Of a stretch of 64,000 bases of DNA, positions 10,196 to 20,005 are shown piece after piece. The position numbers were made by a program, and so were the translations under genes. Each line of letters opens with the position of its first letter. The stretch's first letter is position 1. The notes below the pieces were generated by a model. The model saw only the letters and a program-made list of their open reading frames with translations. It did not search any database and was not told the DNA's origin. The DNA comes from Halomonas sp. (lineage in GTDB: Bacteria > Pseudomonadota > Gammaproteobacteria > Pseudomonadales > Halomonadaceae). The stretch is taken from positions 25,306-89,305 of the forward strand of contig NZ_JAFWFN010000014.1 of NCBI RefSeq assembly GCF_017515565.1. Reading direction: 5' to 3'.

Positions 10196-11215
10196 TTATC
10201 CTTTAAAAACGCTGGTAAAGTGCGAAAGCTCTTTTAACTTTTCAAGCGGCAGCTTGGAGGCTTGAGCATCCTGAGCCACCATCACACCCTCTTTTAAGCT
10301 ATCGGCAACGCCCGCACAGTAAAGCGCCGCACCCGCATTAAGGGCAACCATATCCGCCGCCGCGCCTTCGCCGCTTAACGCCGCTTTTACTAGCCGCAGG
10401 CTGTCTTCGGCGCTAGCCGCTTTCAGCGTTGCTAAGCTTTGGCGTTCAATACCCAGCGCTTCCGGGGTAATGGTGTACTGGGTAATTTCGCCCTCTTTGA
10501 GTTCCGCCACCTGCGTAGGTGCCGCCAGGGAAATTTCATCTAGGCCATCTTCTGAATGCACCACCATTACATGGCGGCTGCCTAGCTTTTTGAGCACTTC
10601 AGCCATGAGTGGCACGAGCTCGGGGGCATAGACCCCCAGCACTTGGTTTGGTGCGCTGGCAGGGTTAGTCAGCGGGCCAAGAATGTTAAACAGCGTGCGC
10701 ACACCCATTTCACGGCGCGGGCCAATAGCGTAACGCATTGCTGGGTGGTGGTTGGGAGCAAACATAAAGCCAACCCCTACCTGCTCGATACAGCGAGTTA
10801 CCTCTTCCGGCTTAAGATCCAGATAAATACCGGCTATATCAAATAAATCTGCACTGCCTGACGAGGAAGAGACGCTGCGGTTACCGTGCTTAGCCACATG
10901 AGCGCCACCCGCAGCAGCCACAAAGCTGGCGGCTGTCGAGACGTTAAACAGATTAGCGCCATCACCCCCGGTACCAACAATATCTACCACGTTGTCGGTA
11001 TTAAGCGTCACCCGCTTCATCAGTTCCCGCATTACCTGAGCGGCAGCGCTAATTTCCACGGCGCTTTCGCCTTTCATGGCCAGTCCCACCAGCAGGCCAC
11101 CAATTTGCGCATCAGAGGCTTCGCCGGTCATGATCTGGCGCATCAGCGCGTGCATCGCATCGAAAGAGAGGTCTTCGCGGCGCATTACCGCGTTAATTGC
11201 ATCTCGCATTTGCAT
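10196..11215 (-). CDS. trpD: Anthranilate phosphoribosyltransferase
   Basis: Transfers phosphoribosyl from PRPP to anthranilate in tryptophan biosynthesis. The 339-residue length is standard for the free-standing enzyme. Motifs: [17 protein letters not shown] (PRPP-binding GTGGD loop, about residues 80-96), [17 protein letters not shown], and [23 protein letters not shown], followed by [10 protein letters not shown]. It sits between trpG (36 bases upstream) and trpC (8 bases downstream), all on the minus strand. TrpE is not in the window, so the anthranilate synthase large subunit must be encoded elsewhere. Confidence 0.97.
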   Translation of the reverse strand: MQMRDAINAVMRREDLSFDAMHALMRQIMTGEASDAQIGGLLVGLAMKGESAVEISAAAQVMRELMKRVTLNTDNVVDIVGTGGDGANLFNVSTAASFVAAAGGAHVAKHGNRSVSSSSGSADLFDIAGIYLDLKPEEVTRCIEQVGVGFMFAPNHHPAMRYAIGPRREMGVRTLFNILGPLTNPASAPNQVLGVYAPELVPLMAEVLKKLGSRHVMVVHSEDGLDEISLAAPTQVAELKEGEITQYTITPEALGIERQSLATLKAASAEDSLRLVKAALSGEGAAADMVALNAGAALYCAGVADSLKEGVMVAQDAQASKLPLEKLKELSHFTSVFKG

Positions 11216-11251
11216 GAACAGGAAAGCCCCTAAAGCGTATGAATTTGGCGA

Positions 11252-11872
11252 TCAGCCGCGTTGTAAAAAATTGGCCAATAACGCATGACCTTGGCGCGTG
11301 AGTATCGACTCAGGATGAAACTGTACCCCTTCAATATCCAAGTTACGATGGCGAAAACCCATTATCAGCCTAGGCGTTACGTCATCGCTTGCCGTTAAGG
11401 CGGTAACGTCTAAACAGTCGGGTAAGCTTGCTTCATCCACAACGAGTGAATGGTAGCGAGTTACCTCAAGCGGGTTTTCAAGGCCGTTAAATACTCCTTG
11501 CCCGCAGTGAACCACGGCAGACGTCTTGCCATGCATAACCTCTGGCGCACGCACTACCTTACCACCGTATACCTGACCAATCGCCTGGTGCCCAAGGCAG
11601 ACACCCAAAATAGGCAGTTTACCGGCAAAATGGGCAATAGCCGCCAATGAAATACCCGCTTCGTTAGGCGTACAGGGCCCCGGCGAAATCACCAAATGGG
11701 TAGGCGCTATGGCCTCGATTTGTTCAAGGGTAAGCTCATCGTTGCGGTAGGTCATTACCTCCGCACCAAGCTCACTCAGGTACTGAACGATATTGAAGGT
11801 AAAACTATCGTAATTATCGATCATCAATACTTTAGGCTTGCTAAACAACTGATTAACGTCAACATTAGCCAT
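11252..11872 (-). CDS. trpG: Anthranilate synthase glutamine amidotransferase subunit
   Basis: Class I glutamine amidotransferase that supplies ammonia to anthranilate synthase (TrpE) and possibly also to aminodeoxychorismate synthase as PabA. The triad is visible: Cys in [10 protein letters not shown] (about residue 95), and the terminal GVQFHPES with His and Glu. The oxyanion region is [14 protein letters not shown]. The family usually starts near [16 protein letters not shown]; here 16 extra residues precede that Met, with only a weak ribosome site at either start, so the true start may be at 11824. First gene of trpGDC. Confidence 0.95.
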   Translation of the reverse strand: MANVDVNQLFSKPKVLMIDNYDSFTFNIVQYLSELGAEVMTYRNDELTLEQIEAIAPTHLVISPGPCTPNEAGISLAAIAHFAGKLPILGVCLGHQAIGQVYGGKVVRAPEVMHGKTSAVVHCGQGVFNGLENPLEVTRYHSLVVDEASLPDCLDVTALTASDDVTPRLIMGFRHRNLDIEGVQFHPESILTRQGHALLANFLQRG

Positions 11873-12077
11873 CTATCTACTCGCAGTTACCCAGGCTAGT
11901 ACCCAGGCTCATCCTTTAACATCGATCATAGATTGTACCGCCCTACCCATGCATCCGCCACGCGCTATCGCTAGGCCAGAAGCCCAGGCCTGTAGTTATA
12001 AAACAAACAGATGGCAACCTTAAGCTGGCGGGAGGCTAACCGGTTATTAGGTAGTAACGGCTATAGCTAGAGTGGTG

Positions 12078-12113
12078 AAAAGCACCGCACAACGGCGTGC
12101 CGTGCGATGCTTT
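12078..12113. terminator. Hairpin downstream of rsd
   Basis: AAAGCA..GCAC (12079-12090) pairs with GTGC..TGCTTT (12102-12113), a stem with one internal 2x2 loop and A/T tracts at both ends, 20 bases past the rsd stop. It probably works as a terminator, perhaps in both directions. Confidence 0.4.
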
Positions 12114-12130
12114 GATTTGCTTCGATAAGC

Positions 12131-12619
12131 TTAGGCGGGAGATTTCGCGTGCTTAGGGCTATGGGCTGCGTGCAGGCGGGCAATTAACTGGTCTTCCAGC
12201 GCAAAGCGCTCAGTAAGGCCTTTTGCCAGTCGGTCAATCCATGCAGGTAAGCGCACCAGGTTTTGTTGGCAACGCACCGGCGAAGCAAAGTCTTCGTCAA
12301 ACTCCAGCACCATCGCGGTAGACATTTCTAGCCGCTCTAGCAGCTGCGAGGCGATTAGCAAAGCGCTTTCGTCGTTGAACGCTTTGGCCTCTTCCGCTAG
12401 CTGGGGATAGATTTCGAAATGGCCGGCGCTGATATAGTCCATTAACAGCTCACTAAAGACATCAACACGCGCTTTGCTAACCGCTTCTAATTCGGAATCG
12501 CAGGCTTCTTTCAGTTCGATAAAGCTAACCAAAAGCGCGCGACGTTGATCTAGCCAACGGTCAATCAAACTGTGCACGCCCCCCCAGCGCTCCAGGGCAT
12601 TTTTGCAATCTTCGAGCAT
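12131..12619 (-). CDS. rsd: Rsd/AlgQ family anti-sigma70 regulator
   Basis: The start at 12619 is chosen because CAAGGAG lies nine bases upstream; the frame is open to 12709, but that extension is unlike the family. The 162-residue product starts MLEDCKNALERWGG and has VHSLIDRWLDQRRALLVSF, the helical-bundle pattern of Rsd/AlgQ. Rsd binds the housekeeping sigma factor (region 4) in stationary phase in E. coli; AlgQ acts in alginate and siderophore regulation in Pseudomonas. Later segments LMDYISAGHFEIYPQL and TAMVLEFDEDFA also match the family. It has its own transcription unit between the dsbB terminator and a hairpin. Confidence 0.88.
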   Translation of the reverse strand: MLEDCKNALERWGGVHSLIDRWLDQRRALLVSFIELKEACDSELEAVSKARVDVFSELLMDYISAGHFEIYPQLAEEAKAFNDESALLIASQLLERLEMSTAMVLEFDEDFASPVRCQQNLVRLPAWIDRLAKGLTERFALEDQLIARLHAAHSPKHAKSPA

Positions 12620-12714
12620 GGGGTTTTCTCCTTGCAGATAACCACCTTTGATAAGGCTAGACTCGCCTTTCCATCTAACCCTGTCAATCCCGGCGGGTAC
12701 GGTTTCCATGATAC

Positions 12715-12742
12715 TAAAGGCCAGCCTATAGGCTGGCCCTGT
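12715..12742 (-). terminator. Terminator of the gshA-dsbB operon
   Basis: GGCCAGCC (12719-12726), TATA loop, GGCTGGCC (12731-12738): a perfect 8-bp stem. On the minus strand it is followed by TTTAGTAT. It lies 17 bases past the dsbB stop. Confidence 0.75.
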
Positions 12743-12754
12743 GTGAATGCTTAC

Positions 12755-13255
12755 CTAGCGCTTGATGGCCAACCACAAAATACGCAGCGGCGCGATAGCC
12801 AGTATTAAAAAGCCCACCAAGGTCCACGCGGGTAGCGAAAGGCCTAACAGCATAAAGTCAATTTCGGCGCACTCCCCAGAACCAGTGAGCACCATGGCGA
12901 CTACTTCCTGCATAGGCAGGATATCCATCATGTAATCCAGGCCAGGGCCGCATGAGGGTACTTGGTCAGCGGGCAGGCTCTGCAACCAAACGTGACGCCC
13001 GGCAATAAAAGCGCCGACACCTACAGCGATTAACCCCAGCACGCCATAAACGCTCTTACCTATACGACCACGGGGGTTGTGCATAGCGGCGACGGCCAGC
13101 ACTAGCCCGGCGGCTATCACCGCCACACGCTGAAAAATGCACAATGGGCAGGGGGCAAGCCCGGCAATATGCTCAAGGGCCAGGGCGACCGCCATCATCA
13201 CAACGCAGAATGCAACACCGGCTAGCGCAGCGGGGCGAATAGCAGCGGCGCTCAT
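12755..13255 (-). CDS. dsbB: Disulfide bond formation protein B
   Basis: Inner-membrane quinone reductase that reoxidises DsbA. The 166-residue product has four hydrophobic spans (about residues 9-30, 42-58, 68-86, 140-158). The first redox pair is Cys36-Pro-Leu-Cys39 in APCPLCIFQR on the first periplasmic loop. The second pair is Cys in PSCGPG (about 102) and in SGECAEI (about 128). All four essential Cys are therefore present. Its ATG overlaps the gshA stop by four bases (ATGA), so thiol supply (glutathione) and disulfide formation are co-transcribed here. A perfect terminator follows. Confidence 0.95.
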   Translation of the reverse strand: MSAAAIRPAALAGVAFCVVMMAVALALEHIAGLAPCPLCIFQRVAVIAAGLVLAVAAMHNPRGRIGKSVYGVLGLIAVGVGAFIAGRHVWLQSLPADQVPSCGPGLDYMMDILPMQEVVAMVLTGSGECAEIDFMLLGLSLPAWTLVGFLILAIAPLRILWLAIKR

Positions 13256-14892
13256 TGGCTATCCTCTGGTGAGATAGCCGAAAGCGCACGGGACTCACGC
13301 GCTTTGGCAAAGTAGCTGCTTAGAAACTCGCTAAAACTTTCTTGATCAGCGGCTTCAATATCCCGCTGCTGCTGGTGGGAGGTGTCAATGAGCTGTGCTA
13401 ACAGCGCCTCACGGGAGCGCAGCATCGGCGTGGCTTTAAGCTTATCCGCTTGCTCTTTAGCTAGGCTTAATAACGTATCGCTCAGTGAGCCATTACCCTC
13501 TTGTAGACGAGCCAGCACCTGCGCTGACGGCGTCAGTGATGGATCCTTCAGTCGTGGCGCTAACGCCTCTAGCGCGGCGGCATGGGGGGTGCCCTCTTCC
13601 ACTGCATCCAGCAGGCGGGCGACTTCGACTAATTCTGCAAATATCTGTTCGCCCCACGCTCGCACGGTGGTGGTTTCACAGTTATGTATTAGCGTTAGCG
13701 CCGGGTCGCGGCCGCGCTCTACCACCAAACGGCGGTTGTCATCCAGGCGGTCGCACTCCTCATCGGAGATCCAGGGGCTATCGCTCAGCAGGCACCACAT
13801 CAAAAAAGTGTCGACAAAACGCATCTGCGTTTCGGTAACGCCCAGGGGATCGAAGGGGTTTAAATCCAGGCAGCGCACTTCTATGTACTCAACCCCACGC
13901 GCTTCAAGCGCTTGACTGGGCGTTTCATTGTGCTTGGCTACCCGTTTGGGACGAATATCGCTGTAATACTCGTTCTCAATTTGCAGAATATTGGCGTTTA
14001 GCTGATGCCACTCTTCGCCGGTTTTTACGCCTAGCTTTTCATAGTCAGGCCACGGAGAAGAGATCGCATGACGCAGCGTGTTAACGTAGTTAGACAGTGA
14101 GTTAAAGCAAATTTTTAGCTGCGATTGTACTTTATTCTGGTAGCCCAAATCCGACATCCGCAGGGTCGTCGCATACGGCGCAAAGTAGGTATCGTCGCTG
14201 AGTGACTGTAGCTTTTCAGGCACTTTACCTTCAGGTAAAAAGCTCTTATCAATGGCCGGTGAGGCACCAAACAGATAGAGCAGCAGCCAGCTATGGCGCC
14301 GAAAATGCCGAATCATGCCGAAATAACGGGTGGAGCGATAATCGTTAAAGGGAATGTTAGTGGCTTTTTCCATCTCTCGCAGAGCGTGCCACATATCTTC
14401 TGGCAGCGAGACATTGTAATGAACGCCTGCAATTGCCTGCATGATACGCCCGTAGCGCACATCCAACCCTTTACGGTAAACATGCTTCATGGTGCCAACA
14501 TTCGAGCTGCCGTAGTCGGCTATCGGCACACTTCCATTGCCCGACAGCCGCGAAGGCATGCTGCCTGGCCATATCCACTCATTGTCTAGGTGATGATAGG
14601 TAAAGGTGTGCAGGTCGGATAAGAATGCCAACGCTTCACGTGGCTCTGAGTAAACCGGCGTAATGTACTCAAGCAGTGCTTCTGAGTAGTCGGTAGTGAT
14701 ATGCGGATGAGTTAATTTAGAGCCTAACGCCTGGGGATGCGGCGTTTGGGCAATATGACCATTGGCATCAACCCGCAGCCCTTCTTTTTCCAGCCCGCGA
14801 CGCAGGCGACCTAACCGCCCTAGCCGAGCGCTAGGCAGCAAACGCTCAACCTGGGCAGTTAGCGAAGATGGCACAGTGAGAGGTTCAGGCAA
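13252..14892 (-). CDS. gshA: Glutamate-cysteine ligase
   Basis: First step of glutathione synthesis: ATP-dependent joining of L-glutamate (gamma-carboxyl) and L-cysteine. It belongs to the E. coli-type GshA family, with LEKEGLRVDANGHIA, THPHITTDYSEALLEYITPV, YGSSNVGTMKHVYRKGL and GVHYNVSLPEDMW in the expected order. The frame is open to a GTG at 14901, but AAGGAG then overlaps that codon; the TTG at 14892 has the same AAGGAG eight bases upstream and is preferred, giving 546 residues against 518 in E. coli. Ends overlapping dsbB. Confidence 0.93.
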   Translation of the reverse strand: MPEPLTVPSSLTAQVERLLPSARLGRLGRLRRGLEKEGLRVDANGHIAQTPHPQALGSKLTHPHITTDYSEALLEYITPVYSEPREALAFLSDLHTFTYHHLDNEWIWPGSMPSRLSGNGSVPIADYGSSNVGTMKHVYRKGLDVRYGRIMQAIAGVHYNVSLPEDMWHALREMEKATNIPFNDYRSTRYFGMIRHFRRHSWLLLYLFGASPAIDKSFLPEGKVPEKLQSLSDDTYFAPYATTLRMSDLGYQNKVQSQLKICFNSLSNYVNTLRHAISSPWPDYEKLGVKTGEEWHQLNANILQIENEYYSDIRPKRVAKHNETPSQALEARGVEYIEVRCLDLNPFDPLGVTETQMRFVDTFLMWCLLSDSPWISDEECDRLDDNRRLVVERGRDPALTLIHNCETTTVRAWGEQIFAELVEVARLLDAVEEGTPHAAALEALAPRLKDPSLTPSAQVLARLQEGNGSLSDTLLSLAKEQADKLKATPMLRSREALLAQLIDTSHQQQRDIEAADQESFSEFLSSYFAKARESRALSAISPEDSQ

Positions 14893-15033
14893 GGTGAACA
14901 CTCCTTGTCAGTAAGGCCCGCCATAAGCAGGCCTTGGTGAAATCAGCTGGCATTGCCATGGTCGTTTTCCTGCTTTTCAGCGAAAACAGAAAGCAGGATA
15001 TGGCGGCAACCCTGTTTTTTTCAAGACACGCGA

Positions 15034-17400
15034 CTATTTGCCCTGCTTAGCTTTAAGCAGCGCTGCGCCTAATGCTCCCATGGCAGCGGGTGCCTCATTT
15101 GGCTTGGGCTTACTGCCCTGTTGCTGGCCACCCTGTCGACTACTGCGCGGTGGTTTGCGTGGTTCGTGGTTAGCCGTGCCACTGGCCGCGGCTGGGGCTT
15201 GCTGTTCTGGCTCGTCGTCCAAGCGCATGGAAAGCCCTACCCGCTTGCGGGAAATATCCACGCTCATTACTTTGACGCTGACAATATCGCCCGCCTTAAC
15301 CACACTGCGCGGATCGTCGATAAAGCGGTCAGAGAGCGCTGAAATATGCACCAGTCCGTCTTGGTGAATGCCCACATCTACAAAGGCGCCGAAGTGCGTC
15401 ACGTTGGTCACAGTGCCTTCTAACACCATTCCCAATTTTAAATCTTTCAGGGTTTCAACGCCTTCGCGGAACTCAGCGGCTTTAAACTCAGGCCGCGGGT
15501 CGCGTCCCGGCTTATCCAGCTCTTTTAGAATATCGCTCACCGTGGGCACGCCAAAACGCTCATCGGCAAAATCAGCGGGCTTAAGCGCTTTTAAGGTAGC
15601 GCTGTCACCAATCAAGCCTTTTACATCCCGGCGATTCTGCTTGGCAATGCGCTCCACCAGGGTATAAGCCTCTGGGTGAACAGCGCTGGCATCCAATGGG
15701 TTTTCGGCATTGCTGATGCGCAAGAAGCCAGCACACTGCTCAAAGGTTTTTGGCCCCAACCGGCTAACCTCTAACAGCTCTTTACGGCTTTTGAACGCAC
15801 CTTGGACATTGCGCTGGGCCACGATATTTTCGGCAATCGCCGCACTCAGGCCTGCCACGCGAGAAAGCAGTGCGCTAGACGCAGTGTTGAGATCCACACC
15901 AACCGCGTTAACGCAGTCTTCTATGACAACTTCCAGGCTGCGTGACAGCTGCACTTGAGAAACGTCATGTTGATACTGGCCTACACCAATGGATTTAGGC
16001 TCAATTTTAACCAGCTCTGCGAGTGGATCTTGCAAACGGCGGGCTATAGAGACAGCCCCCCGAACGGTCACATCGAGATCAGGCAGCTCACGGGAGGCAT
16101 ATTCCGACGCAGAGTAAACCGAAGCGCCCGCTTCAGACACCATCACTTTGCTCAAACGATATTCCGGCGCTAACGCTTTTAGTAGCTCGCCCGCCAGCTT
16201 GTCGGTTTCGCGGCTTGCGGTGCCGTTACCCACGGCAATCAGCTGAACACCGTACTGTTTCACCAGCTTAGCCAAGACACCTAGCGACTCATCCCAGCGG
16301 CTTTGCGGCGCATGGGGATAAATAGTGGCTTGATCAACGAACTGCCCCGTCGCATCAACCACCGCTACCTTACAGCCAGTCCTTAACCCTGGATCAATGG
16401 CAAGTGTGACTTTTTGGCCTGCTGGTGCAGCCAGAAGCAGGTCTTTAAGATTAGCGGCGAATACCTCAATGGCGGTGAGTTCCGCCTGTTCCCGCAAGCG
16501 CCCTAACAGCTCGGTTTCAAGCGCAGTATAGAGCTTCACTCGCCAGGTCCAGCGCACTACTTCCGCTAACCACTTATCCGCCGGGCGGCTTTGATCACTA
16601 ATGCCAAACTGCTTGGCGATGGCGACCTGGGCAGGGTGTATCGGGGCTTCCTCTTCGCCTGGAAGACGTATCGACAGGCTTAGCACCCCTTCATTACGCG
16701 CTCTGAACATCGCCAAGGCGCGGTGAGATGGCGCTTTGGCGAGTTTTTCATCGTGCTCGAAATAGTCGGAGAACTTGGCGCCCTCCTGCTGCTTGCCATC
16801 TAAAACCCGGGCGCTTAGCTCGCCCTCTTGCCAGAGGCGTTCGCGTAGTTGGCCAATCAGCTCGGGGTCTTCTGCAAAGCGCTCCATCAAAATCTGCTTG
16901 GCACCATCAAGCGCAGCCTTAGCATCCTCAATGGCAGGAATATCGCCCTCTGCGGGACGCAGATAGTGGGCTGCTTCGCTTTCTGGGTTGAGGGATGGAT
17001 TAGCAAGCAGCGCATCCGCCAACGGCTCAAGGCCTGCTTCGCGAGCAATTTGCGCTTTGGTGCGGCGCTTTTTCTTAAACGGTAGGTATAGATCTTCTAG
17101 GCGCTGTTTGGTCTCAGCAGCGTCAATGCTGGCTTTCAGCGTGGTATCAAGCTTGCCCTGCTCATCGATGGCAGAGAGTATCGCCGTGCGGCGCTCTTCA
17201 AGCTCGCGCAGATAGCGCAGACGCTCATCGAGTTGGCGAAGCTGGATATCGTCTAATGCGCCGGTGACTTCTTTACGGTAGCGGGCAATGAAAGGCACGG
17301 TAGCGCCGCCATCTAAAAGCGCGACCGTCGCGGATACTTGCTCAAGACGTACGCTTAGCTCAGTCGCTAGGCGGGAAATAATACGCTGATTGACATCCAT
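15034..17400 (-). CDS. tex: Tex-family transcription accessory protein with S1 domain
   Basis: RNA-binding protein of the Tex/YhgF family (788 residues; E. coli YhgF 773). Seen in order: N-terminal helical Tex domain with VPFIARYRKEVTGALDDIQL and RRTKAQIAREAGLEPLAD; YqgF/RNase H-like domain starting VTLAIDPGLRTGCKVAVVD (about residue 330); helix-hairpin-helix region GVDLNTASSALLSRVAGL; and a C-terminal S1 domain LEGTVTNVTHFGAFVDVGIH (about 655-675), ending in a basic Gln/Lys/Pro tail. I start at the ATG in MDVNQRI rather than the TTG three codons upstream. It is a monocistronic-looking neighbour of msrB and pckA. Confidence 0.94.
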   Translation of the reverse strand: MDVNQRIISRLATELSVRLEQVSATVALLDGGATVPFIARYRKEVTGALDDIQLRQLDERLRYLRELEERRTAILSAIDEQGKLDTTLKASIDAAETKQRLEDLYLPFKKKRRTKAQIAREAGLEPLADALLANPSLNPESEAAHYLRPAEGDIPAIEDAKAALDGAKQILMERFAEDPELIGQLRERLWQEGELSARVLDGKQQEGAKFSDYFEHDEKLAKAPSHRALAMFRARNEGVLSLSIRLPGEEEAPIHPAQVAIAKQFGISDQSRPADKWLAEVVRWTWRVKLYTALETELLGRLREQAELTAIEVFAANLKDLLLAAPAGQKVTLAIDPGLRTGCKVAVVDATGQFVDQATIYPHAPQSRWDESLGVLAKLVKQYGVQLIAVGNGTASRETDKLAGELLKALAPEYRLSKVMVSEAGASVYSASEYASRELPDLDVTVRGAVSIARRLQDPLAELVKIEPKSIGVGQYQHDVSQVQLSRSLEVVIEDCVNAVGVDLNTASSALLSRVAGLSAAIAENIVAQRNVQGAFKSRKELLEVSRLGPKTFEQCAGFLRISNAENPLDASAVHPEAYTLVERIAKQNRRDVKGLIGDSATLKALKPADFADERFGVPTVSDILKELDKPGRDPRPEFKAAEFREGVETLKDLKLGMVLEGTVTNVTHFGAFVDVGIHQDGLVHISALSDRFIDDPRSVVKAGDIVSVKVMSVDISRKRVGLSMRLDDEPEQQAPAAASGTANHEPRKPPRSSRQGGQQQGSKPKPNEAPAAMGALGAALLKAKQGK

Positions 17401-17513
17401 AAATTGCAACTAACTCATGCAGCATTTTTAAGTGCCAACAAGGTATCACAAACGCACCGCGGCTGGCATGGATTGGCCACGAGTGACGCCACTTTAAGGC
17501 AAGCATCAAGCCT

Positions 17514-18011
17514 TTAAGTGGGCACAAACCGAAGGGCTACGCCGTTGTTACACCAGCGTAAGCCTGTAGGCTCTGGTCCGTCATTAAACACGTGTCCCTG
17601 ATGGCCTTCGCAGCGGGCGCAGTGATATTCGGTTCTGGGCCATATCATCTTGAAATCTAGTTTAGAGAGAAGATGACCTTCTATATGGGTGTAAAAACTC
17701 GGCCAACCCGTGCCTGAATCGTATTTCATGGCGCTGGTAAAAAGCGGCAAATCACACCCAGCGCAGCGGTACTCCCCATCTCTCACTTCGCTATCCAATG
17801 GGCTAGAGAAAGAGGGCTCAGTGCCCTCTTTACGAAGCACATAAAAGGCATCGTCGGAAAGACGCTCACGCCAGGCCTCTTCGCTCAGCGTCAGCTTTTC
17901 AATACTAGGGGCTGCCTCAAGATTCAAACGTGGAAAACCATACGATACACCAGGAAGTGCACCCGCTAATCCGGTTAGGCCAGCTAAACCTAAAAATTGA
18001 CGCCGTTTCAT
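17514..18011 (-). CDS. msrB: Peptide-methionine (R)-S-oxide reductase with Tat-type signal
   Basis: Reduces methionine-R-sulfoxide in proteins. The MsrB domain is complete: zinc Cys pairs in CAGCDLPLF and CARCEGHQGHVF, substrate loop SGTGWPSFY, and catalytic Cys in RWCNNGVALRF near the C-terminus. The start at 18011 has GGGAG upstream and yields MKRRQFLGLAGLTGLAGA, a twin-arginine signal (RRQFLGL), so the enzyme is probably exported folded to the periplasm. Cytoplasmic MsrB lacks such a signal. About 165 residues. It lies upstream of tex, separated by about 110 bases. Confidence 0.93.
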   Translation of the reverse strand: MKRRQFLGLAGLTGLAGALPGVSYGFPRLNLEAAPSIEKLTLSEEAWRERLSDDAFYVLRKEGTEPSFSSPLDSEVRDGEYRCAGCDLPLFTSAMKYDSGTGWPSFYTHIEGHLLSKLDFKMIWPRTEYHCARCEGHQGHVFNDGPEPTGLRWCNNGVALRFVPT

Positions 18012-18050
18012 AAGCGCAACTCCCATCGAAGACGTAAAGGAATAAACCAC

Positions 18051-18085
18051 AAAAAAAGGGGCAGTGCCTCAGCACTGCCCCTTTT
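18051..18085. terminator. Strong terminator of pckA
   Basis: GGGGCAGTGC (18058-18067), CTCA loop, GCACTGCCCC (18072-18081): a perfect 10-bp stem flanked by seven A on the left and four T on the right. On the minus strand the pckA transcript ends in a run of seven U. Confidence 0.9.
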
Positions 18086-18136
18086 ACGACCGTTTAGTTA
18101 TCCAAACGTTCGACAAGCCAGATATTTATGCAAACC

Positions 18137-19693
18137 TTAGGTCAGCTGCGGACCGGCTTTCAGAATCGCGTCGTTAACGCCTTCAAACTTTTTGAAGTTA
18201 TCGACGAACTTGGTCGCCAAATCGCGCAGGTGACGATCATACGCATCACGATCGGACCAGGTTTCACGGGGGTCGAGCAGGCTAGAATCTACGCCCGGCA
18301 CGGCAACCGGAACCTGCAGGTTCAAACCATCAATGTGCTTGGTTTCCACATCGCGCAGGATACCCGACTGAATCGCGCTGATAATCGCGCGGGTTGTCGG
18401 AATCGAGAAGCGCGAGCCGCCCTCTCCGTAAGCACCGCCAGTCCAGCCGGTGTTGACCAGATAGACCTGAGCATCTTTCTTTTCAACGCGCTTAATCAGA
18501 AGATCAGCGTATTCACGCGCAGGACGCGGGAAGAAAGGCGCGCCGAAACAGGTAGAGAAAGTGGCAGCTAGGCCCTCAGAAGAGCCCATTTCTGTAGAAC
18601 CCACCTTCGCGGTGTAGCCCGAAAGGAAGTGGTACGCTGCCGCTTCTTTGGAAAGAATCGACACCGGCGGCAGCACGCCCGACATATCGCACGTCAGGAA
18701 GACAATTGCGTTAGGCTCGCCGGCCAGATTTTCCGGTACGCGTTTTTCAACGTGCTCCAGCGGGTAAGCGGCACGGGAGTTCTGGGTCAGGCTGTCGTCA
18801 GCGTAAGCCGGCTCACGGCGGTCGTTGAGTACAACGTTTTCCAGTACGGTGCCGAACTTAATGGCGTTCCAAATAACCGGCTCGTTCTTCTCGGAAAGGT
18901 CGATACACTTAGCGTAGCAACCGCCTTCCATGTTGAAGACGATACCATCGCCCCAAGCGTGCTCGTCGTCACCAATCAGGTAGCGAGCCTGGTCGGCAGA
19001 CAGCGTAGTTTTACCCGTACCAGAAAGGCCGAAGAACAAGCAGGTTTCGCCATCTTCCCCAACGTTGGCAGAGCAGTGCATCGGCAGCACGTCTGCAGCA
19101 GGCAGCAGGAAGTTCTGCACCGAGAACATCGCTTTTTTCATTTCTCCGGCGTAACGCATACCGGCAATTAGCACTTTGCGCTCGGCAAAGTTGATGATTA
19201 CACAGCCGTCTGAGTTAGTACCATCACGGCTGGGGTCACACTCAAAGCCCGCGGCGTTAAGAATTGTCCACTCATCTTTGGCCGCTTGGTTGTATGCCTG
19301 AGGACGCACGAACATGGTGCGACCAAACAGGTTTTGCCAAGCGGTCTCAGTGGAAACCCGCACTGGCAGGTAGTGAGTAGCGTCACTACCAACGTGTAGC
19401 TCAGCAACGAAATGCTCACGGCTACCCAGGTAGTCTTCTACGCGCGCCCAGAGCGCTGAGAATTTTTCAGCGTCGAACGGACGGTTAACGCTACCCCAGT
19501 CAATGCTGTCGCGGGTAGAAGGTTCATCGACGATAAAGCGGTCTTTCGGTGAACGCCCTGTACGCAGGCCGGTGTTAACCACCAGGGCACCGTTAGCCGA
19601 CAGGCGGCCTTCACCACGGGCCACGGCGCGCTCGATCAGTTCGGCGCTGCTGAGATTGACGTGGGCTTGGGGAGCGGCTTGAGTCGTGGTCAT
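18137..19693 (-). CDS. pckA: Phosphoenolpyruvate carboxykinase (ATP)
   Basis: Gluconeogenic enzyme converting oxaloacetate and ATP to PEP, CO2 and ADP. The P-loop [11 protein letters not shown] (about residues 221-231), the metal-binding region [17 protein letters not shown] and early [10 protein letters not shown] place it in the ATP-dependent family; length 518 fits. [17 protein letters not shown] is a further signature near residue 422. It is transcribed alone: a strong terminator lies downstream and another lies between it and the upstream hslO, so its promoter must lie in 19694-19818. Synteny with hslO-hslR-yrfG-nudE resembles E. coli. Confidence 0.98.
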   Translation of the reverse strand: MTTTQAAPQAHVNLSSAELIERAVARGEGRLSANGALVVNTGLRTGRSPKDRFIVDEPSTRDSIDWGSVNRPFDAEKFSALWARVEDYLGSREHFVAELHVGSDATHYLPVRVSTETAWQNLFGRTMFVRPQAYNQAAKDEWTILNAAGFECDPSRDGTNSDGCVIINFAERKVLIAGMRYAGEMKKAMFSVQNFLLPAADVLPMHCSANVGEDGETCLFFGLSGTGKTTLSADQARYLIGDDEHAWGDGIVFNMEGGCYAKCIDLSEKNEPVIWNAIKFGTVLENVVLNDRREPAYADDSLTQNSRAAYPLEHVEKRVPENLAGEPNAIVFLTCDMSGVLPPVSILSKEAAAYHFLSGYTAKVGSTEMGSSEGLAATFSTCFGAPFFPRPAREYADLLIKRVEKKDAQVYLVNTGWTGGAYGEGGSRFSIPTTRAIISAIQSGILRDVETKHIDGLNLQVPVAVPGVDSSLLDPRETWSDRDAYDRHLRDLATKFVDNFKKFEGVNDAILKAGPQLT

Positions 19694-20005
19694 GTCGATT
19701 CCTGGGCCTTAAGGCCGTTTCTCTCGTTTACCGGGCGTCACCGACGCCTTAAATGGTCAGCCCAGCCACGATAAAGAGGGCTGGACGCGCTTAAGTCCGG
19801 CGCATTATGGCAAAAAGAAAGCCCCCGGGAAACGGGGGTTTTGAGCAAATGCCTTGTAGTTAAACTACTACATTTGCGTACTATTTTGTGCTGCGCCGCA
19901 CCATTTATTCAAACAACCGTTTAGCAGGCTTGCTATATCCATTGCTATGCCTAGCATGGCAGTTAAACAGCTTTTGCGCACCTATCTCCCGGGGCGACTA
20001 CATAA
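19694..20005. other. pckA promoter region and hslO terminator
   Basis: About 310 bases between pckA and hslO, both on the minus strand. It holds the terminator described at 19817-19842 and, to its left, the space for the pckA promoter. The A/T-rich stretch 19850-19990 between the terminator and the hslO stop shows no convincing gene; the plus-strand frame crossing it runs into hslO antisense and is rejected. Confidence 0.5.
19812..19842. terminator. Terminator of the yrfG-hslR-hslO unit
   Basis: CCCCCG (19822-19827), five-base loop, CGGGGG (19833-19838), with TTTT on the right and AAAAAGAAAG on the left. On the minus strand the stem is followed by CTTTCTTTTT, an effective U tract. It isolates pckA from hslO. 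Confidence 0.75.

Noticed and set aside
13382-13915. Plus-strand frame antisense to gshA
   Set aside because: Low-complexity Ser/Arg-rich translation, no ribosome site, opposite to a conserved enzyme.
14969-14997. Terminator between tex and gshA
   Set aside because: CCTGCTTT/AAAGCAGG forms a stem, but there is no U tract on the minus strand, so I do not call a terminator.
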